Shown here one piece after another: positions 25,870 to 37,673 of a DNA stretch of 64,000 bases; position 1 is the first letter of the stretch; the number at the start of each line of letters is the position of its first letter. Made by a program: the position numbers and the translations under genes. The stretch lies in assembly GCF_000744655.1 (NCBI RefSeq), contig NZ_JQMJ01000004.1, forward strand, positions 4,650,001 to 4,714,000, written 5' to 3'. This DNA comes from Streptacidiphilus rugosus AM-16 (lineage in GTDB: Bacteria > Actinomycetota > Actinomycetes > Streptomycetales > Streptomycetaceae). The notes beneath the pieces are model-generated. The model was not told the DNA's origin and made no database searches. It worked only from the letters and a program-made list of their open reading frames with translations.

Positions 25870-27507
25870 TCAGCTCGTGCCGATCAGCCACCAGCGGGCG
25901 GTGCCGGAGTTGTCGAGCGTCAGCGGCACGCCGGTGATGTCCGCCTGGGAGGCCGCGTACTGCTGGTTCGTCCAGATCGGGAGCACCGGGACGTCACGCG
26001 CGATGTCGTCCTGGATCTCCTTGTAGATCGGGCGCGCCTTGCTGCGGTCGTCGACGGCGAGACCCTGCTTGATCAGGCTGTTGATCTGGTCGTTGCTGTA
26101 GCTGTTGTACAGCGCGCCCGGCGCCGGGCCGGAGACCATCGGCGAGATGTAGTCGTCGGGGTCGAGGTAGTCGGCGGACCAGGCGACCATGAACGCCTGG
26201 AAGTTGCCGGTGTCGAGGACCTTCTTCGACATCTCGGAGAAGCCACCGGCGAAGCCCTGCGTCGACACCTTGAAGACACCGGAGGCGTTCAGCTGATCGG
26301 CGATCATCTGGACCTCCTTCTCCTTGGCCGCGTCACCCTTACCGAAGGAGAGGGTGAACGGGATCGGGAGCGTCTGGCCCGCGTTGATCAGCCCGTGCTT
26401 GATCTGGCTGAGGCTCTGCTTCGGCACCATGTACTTCGCCGAGGAGAACGACTCGGACTCGTCGGTGATACCGGAGGGCATGACCGAGTAGGCGGGCGTG
26501 ACCGTGTTCTGGTACGCGTCGCTGATGATCTTGTCCCGGTCGATCAGCTGGGCGACCGCCTGACGCACCTTGACGTTCTTGAAGACGCCCTTGGCCGTGT
26601 TGAAGGACATGAGACGGACCGTGCCGCCGGGGCCCTGGGCGACCTGCAGGCCGGAGCCGAGCTGCTGGTTCCCCTGCATCGAGACGATGTCGCTGGCGTT
26701 GAGGTCCTGGATGACGACGTCGACGGCCTTGGTGTCGAGCGCCTTCTTGGTGCCGACCTGGTCCGTGTAGTACTTCAGCTCGACGGCCGAGTTGTGCGGG
26801 GCCGACGCCGCGCCCTGGTAGTTCGGGTTGAGCGAAAGCTTCACGTCGACCGGCTGCTTGCCGGAACCGAGGTCGGCGAAGTCCACCGAGTCGACCTTGT
26901 AGCGGCCCGAACCGACCACGCCGGTGAAGTCGCTCGGCTCGGCGGCGGTCCCGGAGAAGACCTTCGGGTCGACGATCGAGGCGACGCCCGAGGCGAGACG
27001 GTCGGTGAGCGTGGCGTCCGGCTGCGTCAGGTGGAAGGTGAACTGGGTGCTGCTCTGCACGTCGATCGACTTGATCGAGCTGAGCAGCGTCTCGACGCCG
27101 GTCTTCGACTTGATCTTCGCGACCCGGTCGAGGGAGAACTTGACCGCCGCCGCATCCAGCGGGTCGCCGTTCGAGAACTTGAGCCCGGAGCGGAGCGTGC
27201 AGCTCACGGTCAGGCCGCCGTCGGTCGGCGTGGCGCAGCCGTTCGTCGTCAGCGCGTCCGGCGTGGGCACGTTGGAGCCCGGCGCATAGGTGTAGAGGCT
27301 CTGGTAGATGTTGTAGTACACCTGCCAGGAGCCCTGGTCATAGGCGTTCGCCGGGTCCAGCGTGGAGTAGGCGTTGGCCGAGCCGACCTTGATGGTCACG
27401 TTCGGAGCGCCCGCCACCGGTCCGGTCGACTTGGAGGACCCGCAGGCGGTGGTCGTGGCTATCAGGCCGACGCAGCTGAGCGCTGCCACCCGCTTGAGTG
27501 CTGACAT
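25870..27507 (-). CDS. ABC transporter substrate-binding lipoprotein, SBP family 5
   Basis: A 545-residue oligopeptide/nickel-type binding protein. The signal peptide ends in a lipobox (IATTTAC) followed by GSSKS. The family 5 fold shows YNIYQSLYTY, LKFSNGDPLDAAAVKFSLDR and VRQAVAQLIDRDKI. It presumably captures peptides or a similar solute at the cell surface, but no permease or ATPase genes are nearby, so the transporter partner is elsewhere. A strong AAGGAGAAGAAGG ribosome site precedes the ATG. The 281-nt gap upstream (27508-27788) holds its promoter; I see no other gene there. Confidence 0.93.
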   Translation of the reverse strand: MSALKRVAALSCVGLIATTTACGSSKSTGPVAGAPNVTIKVGSANAYSTLDPANAYDQGSWQVYYNIYQSLYTYAPGSNVPTPDALTTNGCATPTDGGLTVSCTLRSGLKFSNGDPLDAAAVKFSLDRVAKIKSKTGVETLLSSIKSIDVQSSTQFTFHLTQPDATLTDRLASGVASIVDPKVFSGTAAEPSDFTGVVGSGRYKVDSVDFADLGSGKQPVDVKLSLNPNYQGAASAPHNSAVELKYYTDQVGTKKALDTKAVDVVIQDLNASDIVSMQGNQQLGSGLQVAQGPGGTVRLMSFNTAKGVFKNVKVRQAVAQLIDRDKIISDAYQNTVTPAYSVMPSGITDESESFSSAKYMVPKQSLSQIKHGLINAGQTLPIPFTLSFGKGDAAKEKEVQMIADQLNASGVFKVSTQGFAGGFSEMSKKVLDTGNFQAFMVAWSADYLDPDDYISPMVSGPAPGALYNSYSNDQINSLIKQGLAVDDRSKARPIYKEIQDDIARDVPVLPIWTNQQYAASQADITGVPLTLDNSGTARWWLIGTS

Positions 27508-27788
27508 GTGTCCTTCTTCTCCTTGCCGGCGCTGAGGGTCGCCGCCACGCCGCGATCAACCGCGACACCACGAGAAGGGGTGCCGTCGGGATTCGGGCAG
27601 GGTCGATCGTTGGGTAGCCTGCCATACGATCGCACGAAGGCGCAGTCGCCCTTTACCTAGGGTTCCTTCAAGGTCTCGAAAATGCGCCGGAATTGACGTC
27701 GAGTGCACCCATAAGTCCGTTTTGGCGTTAGCAGGTAGTTACCTTCGGGAGTCCGGAACTCCACCCTGGGCCCGCCACGGGCGACGGC

Positions 27789-28460
27789 TCAGCCGTCGCT
27801 CAGAAGGGCCCGCAGCAGCGCCGTGTCGACACCCTCCAAGGACCCCCGCACGGTGGTGCGCGGACCCGCCTCGATGGCCGTCACCGACGGCACCGCGAGG
27901 ACATGACAGCCCGCCGCCTGACCCGAGCGGACCCCCGTCGGCGCGTCCTCGATGACGACGCAACGGGTGGGATCCGCGCCCAGCCGCGCGGCGGCCAGCA
28001 GGTACGGGTCCGGGTACGGCTTGGTCCTGGCGATCTCGTCGCCGGCGACGGTGAAAGCGAAGAAGTGCGCCCCCAGGGTCAGCAGCACCTGGTCGATGAT
28101 CCGCCGGTGCGAGGCGGAGACCAGCGCGGTCGGCACCCCTTGGGCGGCGAGGTCCGCCAGCAGTGCCTTGGCCCCCGGACGGACCGGCACACCCTGTCCG
28201 ATCAGTTCGACGAAGCGCTCGTTGATCAGGGCGCTCAGCCGCTCGGGCGTCAGCGGCGCACCGGAGACCCTGAGCAGGTGGTCCACCACCCGCGTCATCG
28301 GTCCGCCGACCACGATCTCGCGCTCCTCGACGCCGATCGGGTGACCCAGCTCCGCCAACAGGGTCGACTCGGCCTCCCACCAGAAGTCCTCGGTGTCCAC
28401 GAGGGTGCCGTCCATGTCGATCAGGACGGCCTGGAGGGTGCGCGAGGCGACTGTGGTCAC
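27789..28460 (-). CDS. HAD-superfamily phosphatase (beta-phosphoglucomutase-like)
   Basis: A 223-residue HAD hydrolase. Motif I is LIDMDGTLVDTE (nucleophile Asp and acid/base Asp), motif II Ser in ALVSASHR, motif III Lys in ARTKPYPDPYL, motif IV in CVVIEDAPTGV. A small helical cap lies between motifs I and II. It dephosphorylates a small phosphate ester; the substrate is not evident. The GTG at 28460 follows AAGGCGGA; longer frames upstream are shadows of metH. It lies downstream of metH on the same strand, separated by a terminator. Confidence 0.92.
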   Translation of the reverse strand: MTTVASRTLQAVLIDMDGTLVDTEDFWWEAESTLLAELGHPIGVEEREIVVGGPMTRVVDHLLRVSGAPLTPERLSALINERFVELIGQGVPVRPGAKALLADLAAQGVPTALVSASHRRIIDQVLLTLGAHFFAFTVAGDEIARTKPYPDPYLLAAARLGADPTRCVVIEDAPTGVRSGQAAGCHVLAVPSVTAIEAGPRTTVRGSLEGVDTALLRALLSDG

Positions 28461-28496
28461 GGGCGGTTCCGCCTTCGTTCGGTGCGTCGGGGCCGA

Positions 28497-28529
28497 TCGG
28501 GCCGGCCACTGTGACAGTGACCGGCCCGA
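28497..28529 (-). terminator. Terminator after metH
   Basis: A stem TCGGGCCGG/CCGGCCCGA (28497-28505, 28521-28529) with additional CACT/AGTG pairing in the loop lies 39 nt past the metH stop. Confidence 0.75.
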
Positions 28530-28567
28530 ATGGGTCCTACAGCTTAGTCCAGTGCGAGCGCGAAGGC

Positions 28568-32059
<3,492 letters not shown>

Positions 32060-32092
32060 GGTGAGCTCCCTGTGTGCGACGGCTGTCGGCTT

Positions 32093-32116
32093 TGCGCCCG
32101 CACCAACGCGGGCGCA
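32093..32116 (-). other. Stem-loop in the metH leader
   Basis: A perfect 9-bp stem TGCGCCCGC/GCGGGCGCA with a 6-nt loop lies 33 nt upstream of the metH ATG. It is not followed by a T-run on the metH strand. It may be part of a regulatory leader. I see no B12-box (GCCACTG), SAM or SAH riboswitch core in 32060-32240. Confidence 0.4.
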
Positions 32117-32319
32117 CGAGGCCCAGCGTATGTCAGGGGTGCGCGCAAGCTCCTTCGAGTTCCGCCAGGTGGGACGAGCCCGAAGGGACGCCTGCTCAGC
32201 GGCGGCAGGTGTGGCGAGTGCATCCGGTAAAAGGAATGGTTGCCCGTACGCTGGGCACTTACAGTCCGTGGGGCGGGCTCAGCCGGGCCCGACCCAGGCA
32301 AGTGGAGGGAGGCCCCGGG

Positions 32320-33183
32320 GTGATCGAGCTTGCGGACGTGCCCGAGCTCATCGACCCGGTCATGGTGGCCGCGTTCGAGGGCTGGAACGACGCGGGGGAC
32401 GCCGCCTCCACCGCCGTCGCTCATCTGGACGAGACCTGGGGCGGGAAGGAACTCGCGGAGCTGGACGCCGAGGACTACTACGACTTCCAGGTGAACCGGC
32501 CCACCGTCTGGATGGAGGGCGGGGTCCGCAGGATCACCTGGCCGACCACGCGCCTCTCCGTCGTCCGGGTGACGGAGCCGAAGACCAGGGACCTGGTGCT
32601 GGTCCGCGGCATCGAGCCGAGCATGCGCTGGCGCAGCTTCTGCCAGGAGCTGCTGGGCTTCGCCCACGAGCTCGGGGTGGAGATGGTGGTGATCCTGGGC
32701 GCGCTGCTCGGCGACACCCCGCACACCCGGCCGGTCCCGGTCAGCGGCGTCACCTCCGACCCTGACGTGGCCCGCTCGCTGGAGCTGGAGGAGAGCCGCT
32801 ACGAGGGCCCGACCGGCATCGTCGGCGTGCTCCAGGAGGCCTGCGCGCACGCCGGCATCCCGGTGGCGACCTTCTGGGCCGCGGTACCGCACTACGTGGC
32901 CCAGCCGCCGAACCCGAAGGCGACCCTGGCGCTGCTGAACAAGGTCGAGGACCTGCTCGACATCCGGGTGCCGCTGGGCGAGCTGCCCGACGACGCGCGG
33001 GCCTGGCAGCTCGGGGTGGACCAGCTGGCCGCGGAAGACAGCGAGGTCGCCGAGTACGTGCAGCAGCTGGAGGAGGCCAAGGACACGGTCGACCTGCCGG
33101 AGGCCTCGGGCGACGCGATCGCACGCGAGTTCGAGCGCTATCTGCGCCGCAGGGACAACCAGCCGCCCAAGGCCGGCGACTGA
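32320..33183 (+). CDS. PAC2 family protein (proteasome-assembly-chaperone-like)
   Basis: A 287-residue protein with the PAC2 fold: VMVAAFEGWNDAGDAAS at the N-terminus, LVRGIEPSMRWRSF, MVVILGALLGDTPHTRPVPV and VATFWAAVPHYVA. Eukaryotic PAC2 helps assemble proteasome alpha rings; the bacterial members are carried mainly by actinobacteria, and a homologue is also next to metH in mycobacteria. Whether it acts on the PrcAB proteasome encoded 13-19 kb away is unproven. The GTG at 32320 is preceded by GGAGGGAGG seven nt upstream. It is divergent from metH. Confidence 0.9.
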   Translation: MIELADVPELIDPVMVAAFEGWNDAGDAASTAVAHLDETWGGKELAELDAEDYYDFQVNRPTVWMEGGVRRITWPTTRLSVVRVTEPKTRDLVLVRGIEPSMRWRSFCQELLGFAHELGVEMVVILGALLGDTPHTRPVPVSGVTSDPDVARSLELEESRYEGPTGIVGVLQEACAHAGIPVATFWAAVPHYVAQPPNPKATLALLNKVEDLLDIRVPLGELPDDARAWQLGVDQLAAEDSEVAEYVQQLEEAKDTVDLPEASGDAIAREFERYLRRRDNQPPKAGD

Positions 33184-33203
33184 GCGCGACGCACGACCGC
33201 ACC

Positions 33204-33251
33204 CCCTTCCGGGTGGATTGCCCGGCGATGGCGCACGCCCGCCCGGAAGGG
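33204..33251 (+). terminator. Terminator after the PAC2 gene
   Basis: A perfect 10-bp inverted repeat CCCTTCCGGG/CCCGGAAGGG (33204-33213, 33242-33251) with a 28-nt loop begins 21 nt past the stop. Confidence 0.55.
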
Positions 33252-33402
33252 TGAACTCGGGCGATCATCCAAGTGACCCGAGCCGGAGAGGTGCCCTCCG
33301 GTAAACATTCGGCCAACAAACCGCCTGCCTGCGGCTACTCCATGCAGGTGATCTGACCGTTTTTCACACATTCGAGCAGTCGTGCGAGCCATTAGGTCGA
33401 CA

Positions 33403-33460
33403 AAGCCCACAACTACCTGCCGTGACACTCTCCTCAGCAGGCACGTTGTGGGCTTACGGT
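33403..33460 (+). promoter_or_regulatory. Long inverted repeat over a leaderless promoter
   Basis: Perfect 11-bp arms AAGCCCACAAC/GTTGTGGGCTT (33403-33413, 33445-33455), with inner arms CCTGC/GCAGG (33416-33420, 33437-33441), lead directly into a TACGGT -10 (33455-33460) seven nt before the ATG at 33468. The repeat overlaps the -35 region, so it is more likely a DNA operator than an RNA hairpin. The regulator is unknown. Confidence 0.55.
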
Positions 33461-33467
33461 ATGCGTC

Positions 33468-34019
33468 ATGACCTCCCGCTCCTACGACGGAGTCGGTTAC
33501 TACGCTCCGTCCTTCGCCTCGGACACCCCCATCTACGACAGCCTCGTGGCTGAGCGGGGGGTCCCGCAGATCGCGCCGATCAACGTGCCCGCGGCCCTGC
33601 CGTCGGCGTACGACAGCTTCGGCTCGTCGTCCTACGGTTCCTCGTACGGTTCCCCCTCGTACGGGTCCTCGTTCGGCTACGGCAGCAACCTGCCCGCTGC
33701 GCCCCCCGCGCCGCGGCTGGCCCTCGGCCCCGGACCGAGCAGTCCCAGCTACACCCCGCCCACGCCGGTGCCGGCGCAGTACCCGGCCCCGCAGCCGTAC
33801 ATCCCGCAGCAGCCCTCCTACGGCGGCCAGTACTCGGCCCAGGGCGGCGGCTACAACACCCCGGCCAACGGCACCCCGATGCCGCCGGTCAGCCCCCTGC
33901 GCCCGGCCTACCCCTCGGCCCCGTCGCAGTACGGGCAGTCGCAGGCCCCGTCCCAGGGCGGCTACACCCAGCCGCCGTCGCAGTACTCCCAGCAGTACCC
34001 GCAGCAGCGGGGCTACTGA
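33468..34019 (+). CDS. Pro/Ser/Tyr/Gln-rich low-complexity protein, DUF6643-like
   Basis: A 183-residue protein without catalytic motifs. The N-terminus (DTPIYDSLVAERGVPQIAPI) is the conserved part of a streptomycete family of unknown function. The rest is low complexity: SYGSS/YGSP repeats at residues 52-75 and then Pro/Gln/Tyr-rich sequence (QPYIPQQPSYGGQY) to the end. No signal peptide or membrane span. The composition suggests a disordered, possibly condensate-forming or surface-sticky protein, which is inference. The mRNA is predicted leaderless, with an operator-like repeat at the promoter. Confidence 0.8.
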   Translation: MTSRSYDGVGYYAPSFASDTPIYDSLVAERGVPQIAPINVPAALPSAYDSFGSSSYGSSYGSPSYGSSFGYGSNLPAAPPAPRLALGPGPSSPSYTPPTPVPAQYPAPQPYIPQQPSYGGQYSAQGGGYNTPANGTPMPPVSPLRPAYPSAPSQYGQSQAPSQGGYTQPPSQYSQQYPQQRGY

Positions 34020-34069
34020 CACGCCCAGCTGACGCCCGGGTGCCGGCCCCGCACTGGCACCATGGGGGT

Positions 34070-34909
34070 ATGGCCCAGCTCACCGCTCTGCGAATACACC
34101 CCGTCAAGTCCTTCCGCGCCCTGCCGCTCGACTCCTGCCCGGTCGAGCCCTGGGGCCTGGCCGGGGACCGGCGCTGGATGCTGGTCGACGCCCAGGGCGA
34201 GGCCCTGACGCAGCGTGAGGACCCGCGGCTGGCGCTGTTCGAGGCCCAGATCGAGGACGGCGGCGGACTGCTCGTGCGTCACCCCGAGGCGGGCGATCCG
34301 CTGCCCGTGCCCGCGCCGGGGCTCGACTCCCTCGGTCCCGTCTCCGTGTTCGGCCACGGCTTCGCCGCGCCCGTCGCGGACGCGCCCGCGGTCACCTCCT
34401 GGTTCCGCAAGCTGCTCGACCGGGAGCTGCGCCTGGTCCATCTCGACGTTCCCGCCCGCCGACCGCGTCCGGCGGTCACCAGCCTGGCCGACGAGTACCC
34501 GCTGCTGCTGGCCGGCAGCGCCTCCCTCGACGCGCTCAACGAGCTGATCGCCCGCGACCATCCGGAGGCGGCCACGGCCGCGGGCTCCGTCCCGATGACC
34601 CGCTTCCGGCCCAACCTCGTCGTGGACGACCCGACCCCCTGGGCCGAGACCGGCTGGCGCCGGATCAGGATCGGCGAGGTCGAGTTCGAGGTGGTCCAGC
34701 AGTGCGGCCGCTGCGTGATGACCACCGTCGACCAGGACGCCGGCGTCTTCACCGGGCAGCAGCCGCTGCGCACCCTGCGCAAGCGCCGCCGGTTCGGCAG
34801 CAAGGCCGGCTTCGGCATGCACCTGGTGCCGCTCTCCCCCTACGGCACGCTCAACCTCGGCGACCCGGTGACGGTGCTCGACGCGGGGCCGCTGCCACGG
34901 CCGGCGTAA
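34070..34909 (+). CDS. MOSC domain-containing protein, MOSC_N-MOSC type
   Basis: A 279-residue protein with the MOSC_N beta-barrel (ALRIHPVKSFRALPLDSCPV, GLAGDRRWMLVD) and a MOSC domain with the conserved Cys in VVQQCGRCVMTTVDQ. Relatives are the mitochondrial amidoxime reducing component and YcbX, molybdenum-cofactor enzymes that reduce N-hydroxylated compounds. A ferredoxin domain like that of YcbX is absent. The ATG at 34070 follows a G-run; the frame open from 34040 adds unconserved residues. Confidence 0.9.
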   Translation: MAQLTALRIHPVKSFRALPLDSCPVEPWGLAGDRRWMLVDAQGEALTQREDPRLALFEAQIEDGGGLLVRHPEAGDPLPVPAPGLDSLGPVSVFGHGFAAPVADAPAVTSWFRKLLDRELRLVHLDVPARRPRPAVTSLADEYPLLLAGSASLDALNELIARDHPEAATAAGSVPMTRFRPNLVVDDPTPWAETGWRRIRIGEVEFEVVQQCGRCVMTTVDQDAGVFTGQQPLRTLRKRRRFGSKAGFGMHLVPLSPYGTLNLGDPVTVLDAGPLPRPA

Positions 34910-34949
34910 CGCGGGAACCGGGCGGATCGGATCACTCGTCGGGTCACTC

Positions 34950-34983
34950 ATCAGGTCAACGCCGGTCGGATCACGGACCTGAT
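34950..34983 (+). terminator. Possible terminator after the MOSC gene
   Basis: An 8-bp inverted repeat ATCAGGTC/GACCTGAT (34950-34957, 34976-34983) with an 18-nt loop. The rest of the 210-nt gap holds repeated GGATCAC and GGTC motifs and, presumably, the promoter of the next gene. Confidence 0.4.
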
Positions 34984-35119
34984 CAGTGCAATCGTTGTCG
35001 CGGGCGGCTACCGATCGTCCTCCCGCTCGTTGTCACAGGAAGAGGGCCAGGCGAAGGTGCCGGACGCAGTACCGTGGGCGGACGCGGCAGTACGAGAGAG
35101 CTGGGGGCAGCGGATCGTC

Positions 35120-37597
35120 ATGGGAGCAGGCGTGGTGCGGGTGACCCTGGACGGCGCCTCGCGCTGGCGTCGCCGCTCGGGTGAGTACACCACCGTCGCC
35201 GAGGCGCTCGCCGCCGCCGAGCCCGGGGACACCGTGGCGCTCGGCGCGGGCGTCTACCGCGAGAACGTCGTGCTGGACAAGGCGGTGACGCTGCGCAGCG
35301 CGGAGGGTCCCGGCACGGTCCGGATAGAGCCGCCGGCCGGCAGCGCCCTGCTGGTGCTCGCCTCGGCGGCCGTGCACGGCCTGGTGCTCGAGGGCCAGGA
35401 CGGCTCCGCGCCCGCTGTGCTGATCGCCGCGGGCGCGCCGGAGCTGACGGAGTGCCGGATCGCGACCCGCTCCTCGGTGGGCATCGAGGTGCGCGGCGAG
35501 GCCTCGCCCAGCGTGCGGCACTCCTGGGTCGAGAACCCCGGCGGCCTGGGCATCCGGGTCTCGGAGGCGGCCAGCGCGCTGGTCGAGGACTGCGTGGTGG
35601 ACACCACCGGCCAGTCCGGCGTGGTGGTGCGCGCGGGAGGGACGCTGCGGATGCTGCGCGGCCGGATCCGGCAGACCACCGGGGCCGGCCTGGTGCTCAC
35701 CGGCGAGGGCACCCGCGCCGAGCTGGAGAGCTGCGAGATCAGCGAGGTGAACGGCAACGGCGTGCAGGCCGACGACCTGGCCGGCGGCGTGCTGACGGAC
35801 TGCGACATCTCGCGGGTCAGCGACAACGGGCTGACCCTGGACGGCCAGGCGACACTGCTGTTGGACCGCTGCCGGATCCACGACGTCCCGGAGAACGCCG
35901 CCGACCTGCGCGGCCGCTCCCGGCTCACGCTGACCGACTCGCAGCTGCGCGCCTTCGGCCGGAACGGGCTCTCGGTGTGGGACGCGGACACCTCCGTCGA
36001 GGCCACCGGCTGCGAGCTGCGGGACAGCACCGGGGACTACCCCGCCGTCTGGGTCATCGACGGCGCGACGGCGAAGCTGACCGCCTGCCGGATCCACGAC
36101 GTGCCCGACGCGCTGTTCGTGCTGGACCGCGGCTCCTCGGCGGAGGCCGTCGACTGTTCCCTCTCGCAGGTGCGCAGCACCGCCGTCTCGGTCAGCGCCG
36201 GCGCGGACGTCCGGCTGGACCGGCTGCGGGTGCAGGACGCCACGACCGGGCTCTGGTTCCGCGACCACGGCAGCGGCGGGCTGCTGACGGACTGTGAGAT
36301 CGCGGACGTGGCGACGGCGGTGATCGTCACCAAGAGCGCCGATCCGGTGCTGCGCGGCTGCGTGATGCGGGGCAGCGCGGAGGCCGCGGTCTACGTCTCG
36401 GCGGGCGGCCGCGGCAGTTTCGAGGAGTGCACGGCGACGCACGGCAAGGGCTACGGCTTCCATGTGATCGACGGCTGCGCCACCGTGCTGACCCGCTGCC
36501 GGGCGGAGCAGAACGCCCGCGGGGGCTTCGAGTTCTCCGAGCCGGGACCGGTGGTGGAGGCCTGCTTCTCCGACGACGCGAAGCCGCTCGCCCCGGCCGC
36601 GGCGGCGCTGCCCGCGGCGGGCGCGGCGTCCGGCTCCGCGGGCTCCGCCACGGGGACGGCGGCGCCGGGGACCTCCCCCGCCGCCTCGGCGCCCGCGGCC
36701 CCCGCCGTGCCCACGCAACTGCGGGCCTCCGCGACGCAGCAGGCCAGGCCCAGCCTGGCCCAGGCGATCGGGCAGATCGCGCCGATCCCCGACTGCCGCC
36801 CGGCCGAGGAGGCGCTGGCCGAGCTGGACTCGCTGGTCGGCCTCGCGACGGTCAAGCAGGAGGTCCGCACGCTGATCGACCTGATCTCGGTCGGCCGTCG
36901 GCGCCGCCGGGCAGGACTGAAGGCGCCCTCGCTCCGCCGCCACCTGGTCTTCACCGGCTCCCCCGGCACGGGCAAGACGACGGTGGCCCGCCTCTACGGC
37001 GAGATCCTCGCCTCGCTCGGGGTGCTGCAGCGCGGCCACCTGGTCGAGGTCGCGCGGATGGACCTGGTCGGCGAGCACATCGGCGCGACCGCGCTGCGCA
37101 CCGCCGAGGCCTTCGACCGCTCGCGCGGCGGCGTCCTCTTCATCGACGAGGCCTACGCCCTCGCCCCGGAGGACGGCGGCCGCGACTTCGGCCGCGAGGC
37201 CATCGACACGCTGGTCAAGCTGATGGAGGACCACCGGGACGAGGTCGTGGTCATCGTGGCCGGCTACACCACCGAGATGGAGCGCTTCCTCGCCGCGAAC
37301 CCCGGTGTGGCCTCGCGCTTCTCACGGACCATCACCTTCCCCGACTACTCGGCCGACGAACTGCTGGAGATCACCCGCGCCCAGGCCGAGGAGCACGAGT
37401 ACGCCCTCGCCGAGGAGACGGCCGCCGCCCTGCTCACCCACTTCGCCGCCCTCCCCAAGGGCCCCTCCTTCGGCAACGGCCGGACGGCCCGCCAGGTCTT
37501 CGAGACCATGATCGAACGCCATGCCGTCCGCATCGCCCAACTCCCCGACGCCACCACGGAACAGCTCCAGCTGCTGCTGCCCGCCGACCTTCCGTAG
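35120..37597 (+). CDS. Right-handed beta-helix repeat protein fused to a CbxX/EccA-type AAA ATPase
   Basis: About 825 residues. Residues 1-490 are a chain of parallel beta-helix turns of about 22-24 residues, each with short polar/hydrophobic strands (for example [20 protein letters not shown]). An Ala/Pro/Ser/Gly-rich linker follows (about 495-555). The C-terminal AAA domain has [16 protein letters not shown], Walker [11 protein letters not shown], Walker [12 protein letters not shown] and sensor residues in [15 protein letters not shown], as in CbxX/CfqX and the EccA ATPase of type VII secretion. Start uncertain: ATG 35120 chosen; GTG 35132/35135 or an earlier GTG are possible. Target unknown. 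Confidence 0.88.
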   Translation: MGAGVVRVTLDGASRWRRRSGEYTTVAEALAAAEPGDTVALGAGVYRENVVLDKAVTLRSAEGPGTVRIEPPAGSALLVLASAAVHGLVLEGQDGSAPAVLIAAGAPELTECRIATRSSVGIEVRGEASPSVRHSWVENPGGLGIRVSEAASALVEDCVVDTTGQSGVVVRAGGTLRMLRGRIRQTTGAGLVLTGEGTRAELESCEISEVNGNGVQADDLAGGVLTDCDISRVSDNGLTLDGQATLLLDRCRIHDVPENAADLRGRSRLTLTDSQLRAFGRNGLSVWDADTSVEATGCELRDSTGDYPAVWVIDGATAKLTACRIHDVPDALFVLDRGSSAEAVDCSLSQVRSTAVSVSAGADVRLDRLRVQDATTGLWFRDHGSGGLLTDCEIADVATAVIVTKSADPVLRGCVMRGSAEAAVYVSAGGRGSFEECTATHGKGYGFHVIDGCATVLTRCRAEQNARGGFEFSEPGPVVEACFSDDAKPLAPAAAALPAAGAASGSAGSATGTAAPGTSPAASAPAAPAVPTQLRASATQQARPSLAQAIGQIAPIPDCRPAEEALAELDSLVGLATVKQEVRTLIDLISVGRRRRRAGLKAPSLRRHLVFTGSPGTGKTTVARLYGEILASLGVLQRGHLVEVARMDLVGEHIGATALRTAEAFDRSRGGVLFIDEAYALAPEDGGRDFGREAIDTLVKLMEDHRDEVVVIVAGYTTEMERFLAANPGVASRFSRTITFPDYSADELLEITRAQAEEHEYALAEETAAALLTHFAALPKGPSFGNGRTARQVFETMIERHAVRIAQLPDATTEQLQLLLPADLP

Positions 37598-37622
37598 GTC
37601 GGCCGGCGGACCTGGTGCACGG

Positions 37623-37673
37623 CCTCAGGGAGCGCGGGGAACCGCGCGACGACCGCCCCCTGGGGTCAGGGGG
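37623..37673. repeat. Intergenic repeat element, copy B (partial)
   Basis: CAGGGAGCGCGGGGAACCGCGCGACGACCGCCCC fills the short gap between two convergent genes and runs into the 3' end of the minus-strand gene. It is related to the elements at 7670-7786 and 54836-54948 by the GCGCGGGGAA...GCGCGA core and can form a stem (GCGCGG/CCGCGC). Confidence 0.45.

Noticed and set aside
32060..32240. A cobalamin, SAM or SAH riboswitch upstream of metH.
   Set aside because: I looked for the B12-box and the conserved cores and did not find them; only a simple hairpin is present.
33620..33690. A DNA tandem repeat (TACGGTTCC-like units).
   Set aside because: The units are codons of Ser/Tyr/Gly-rich repeats in a protein and vary at third positions; it is coding low complexity.
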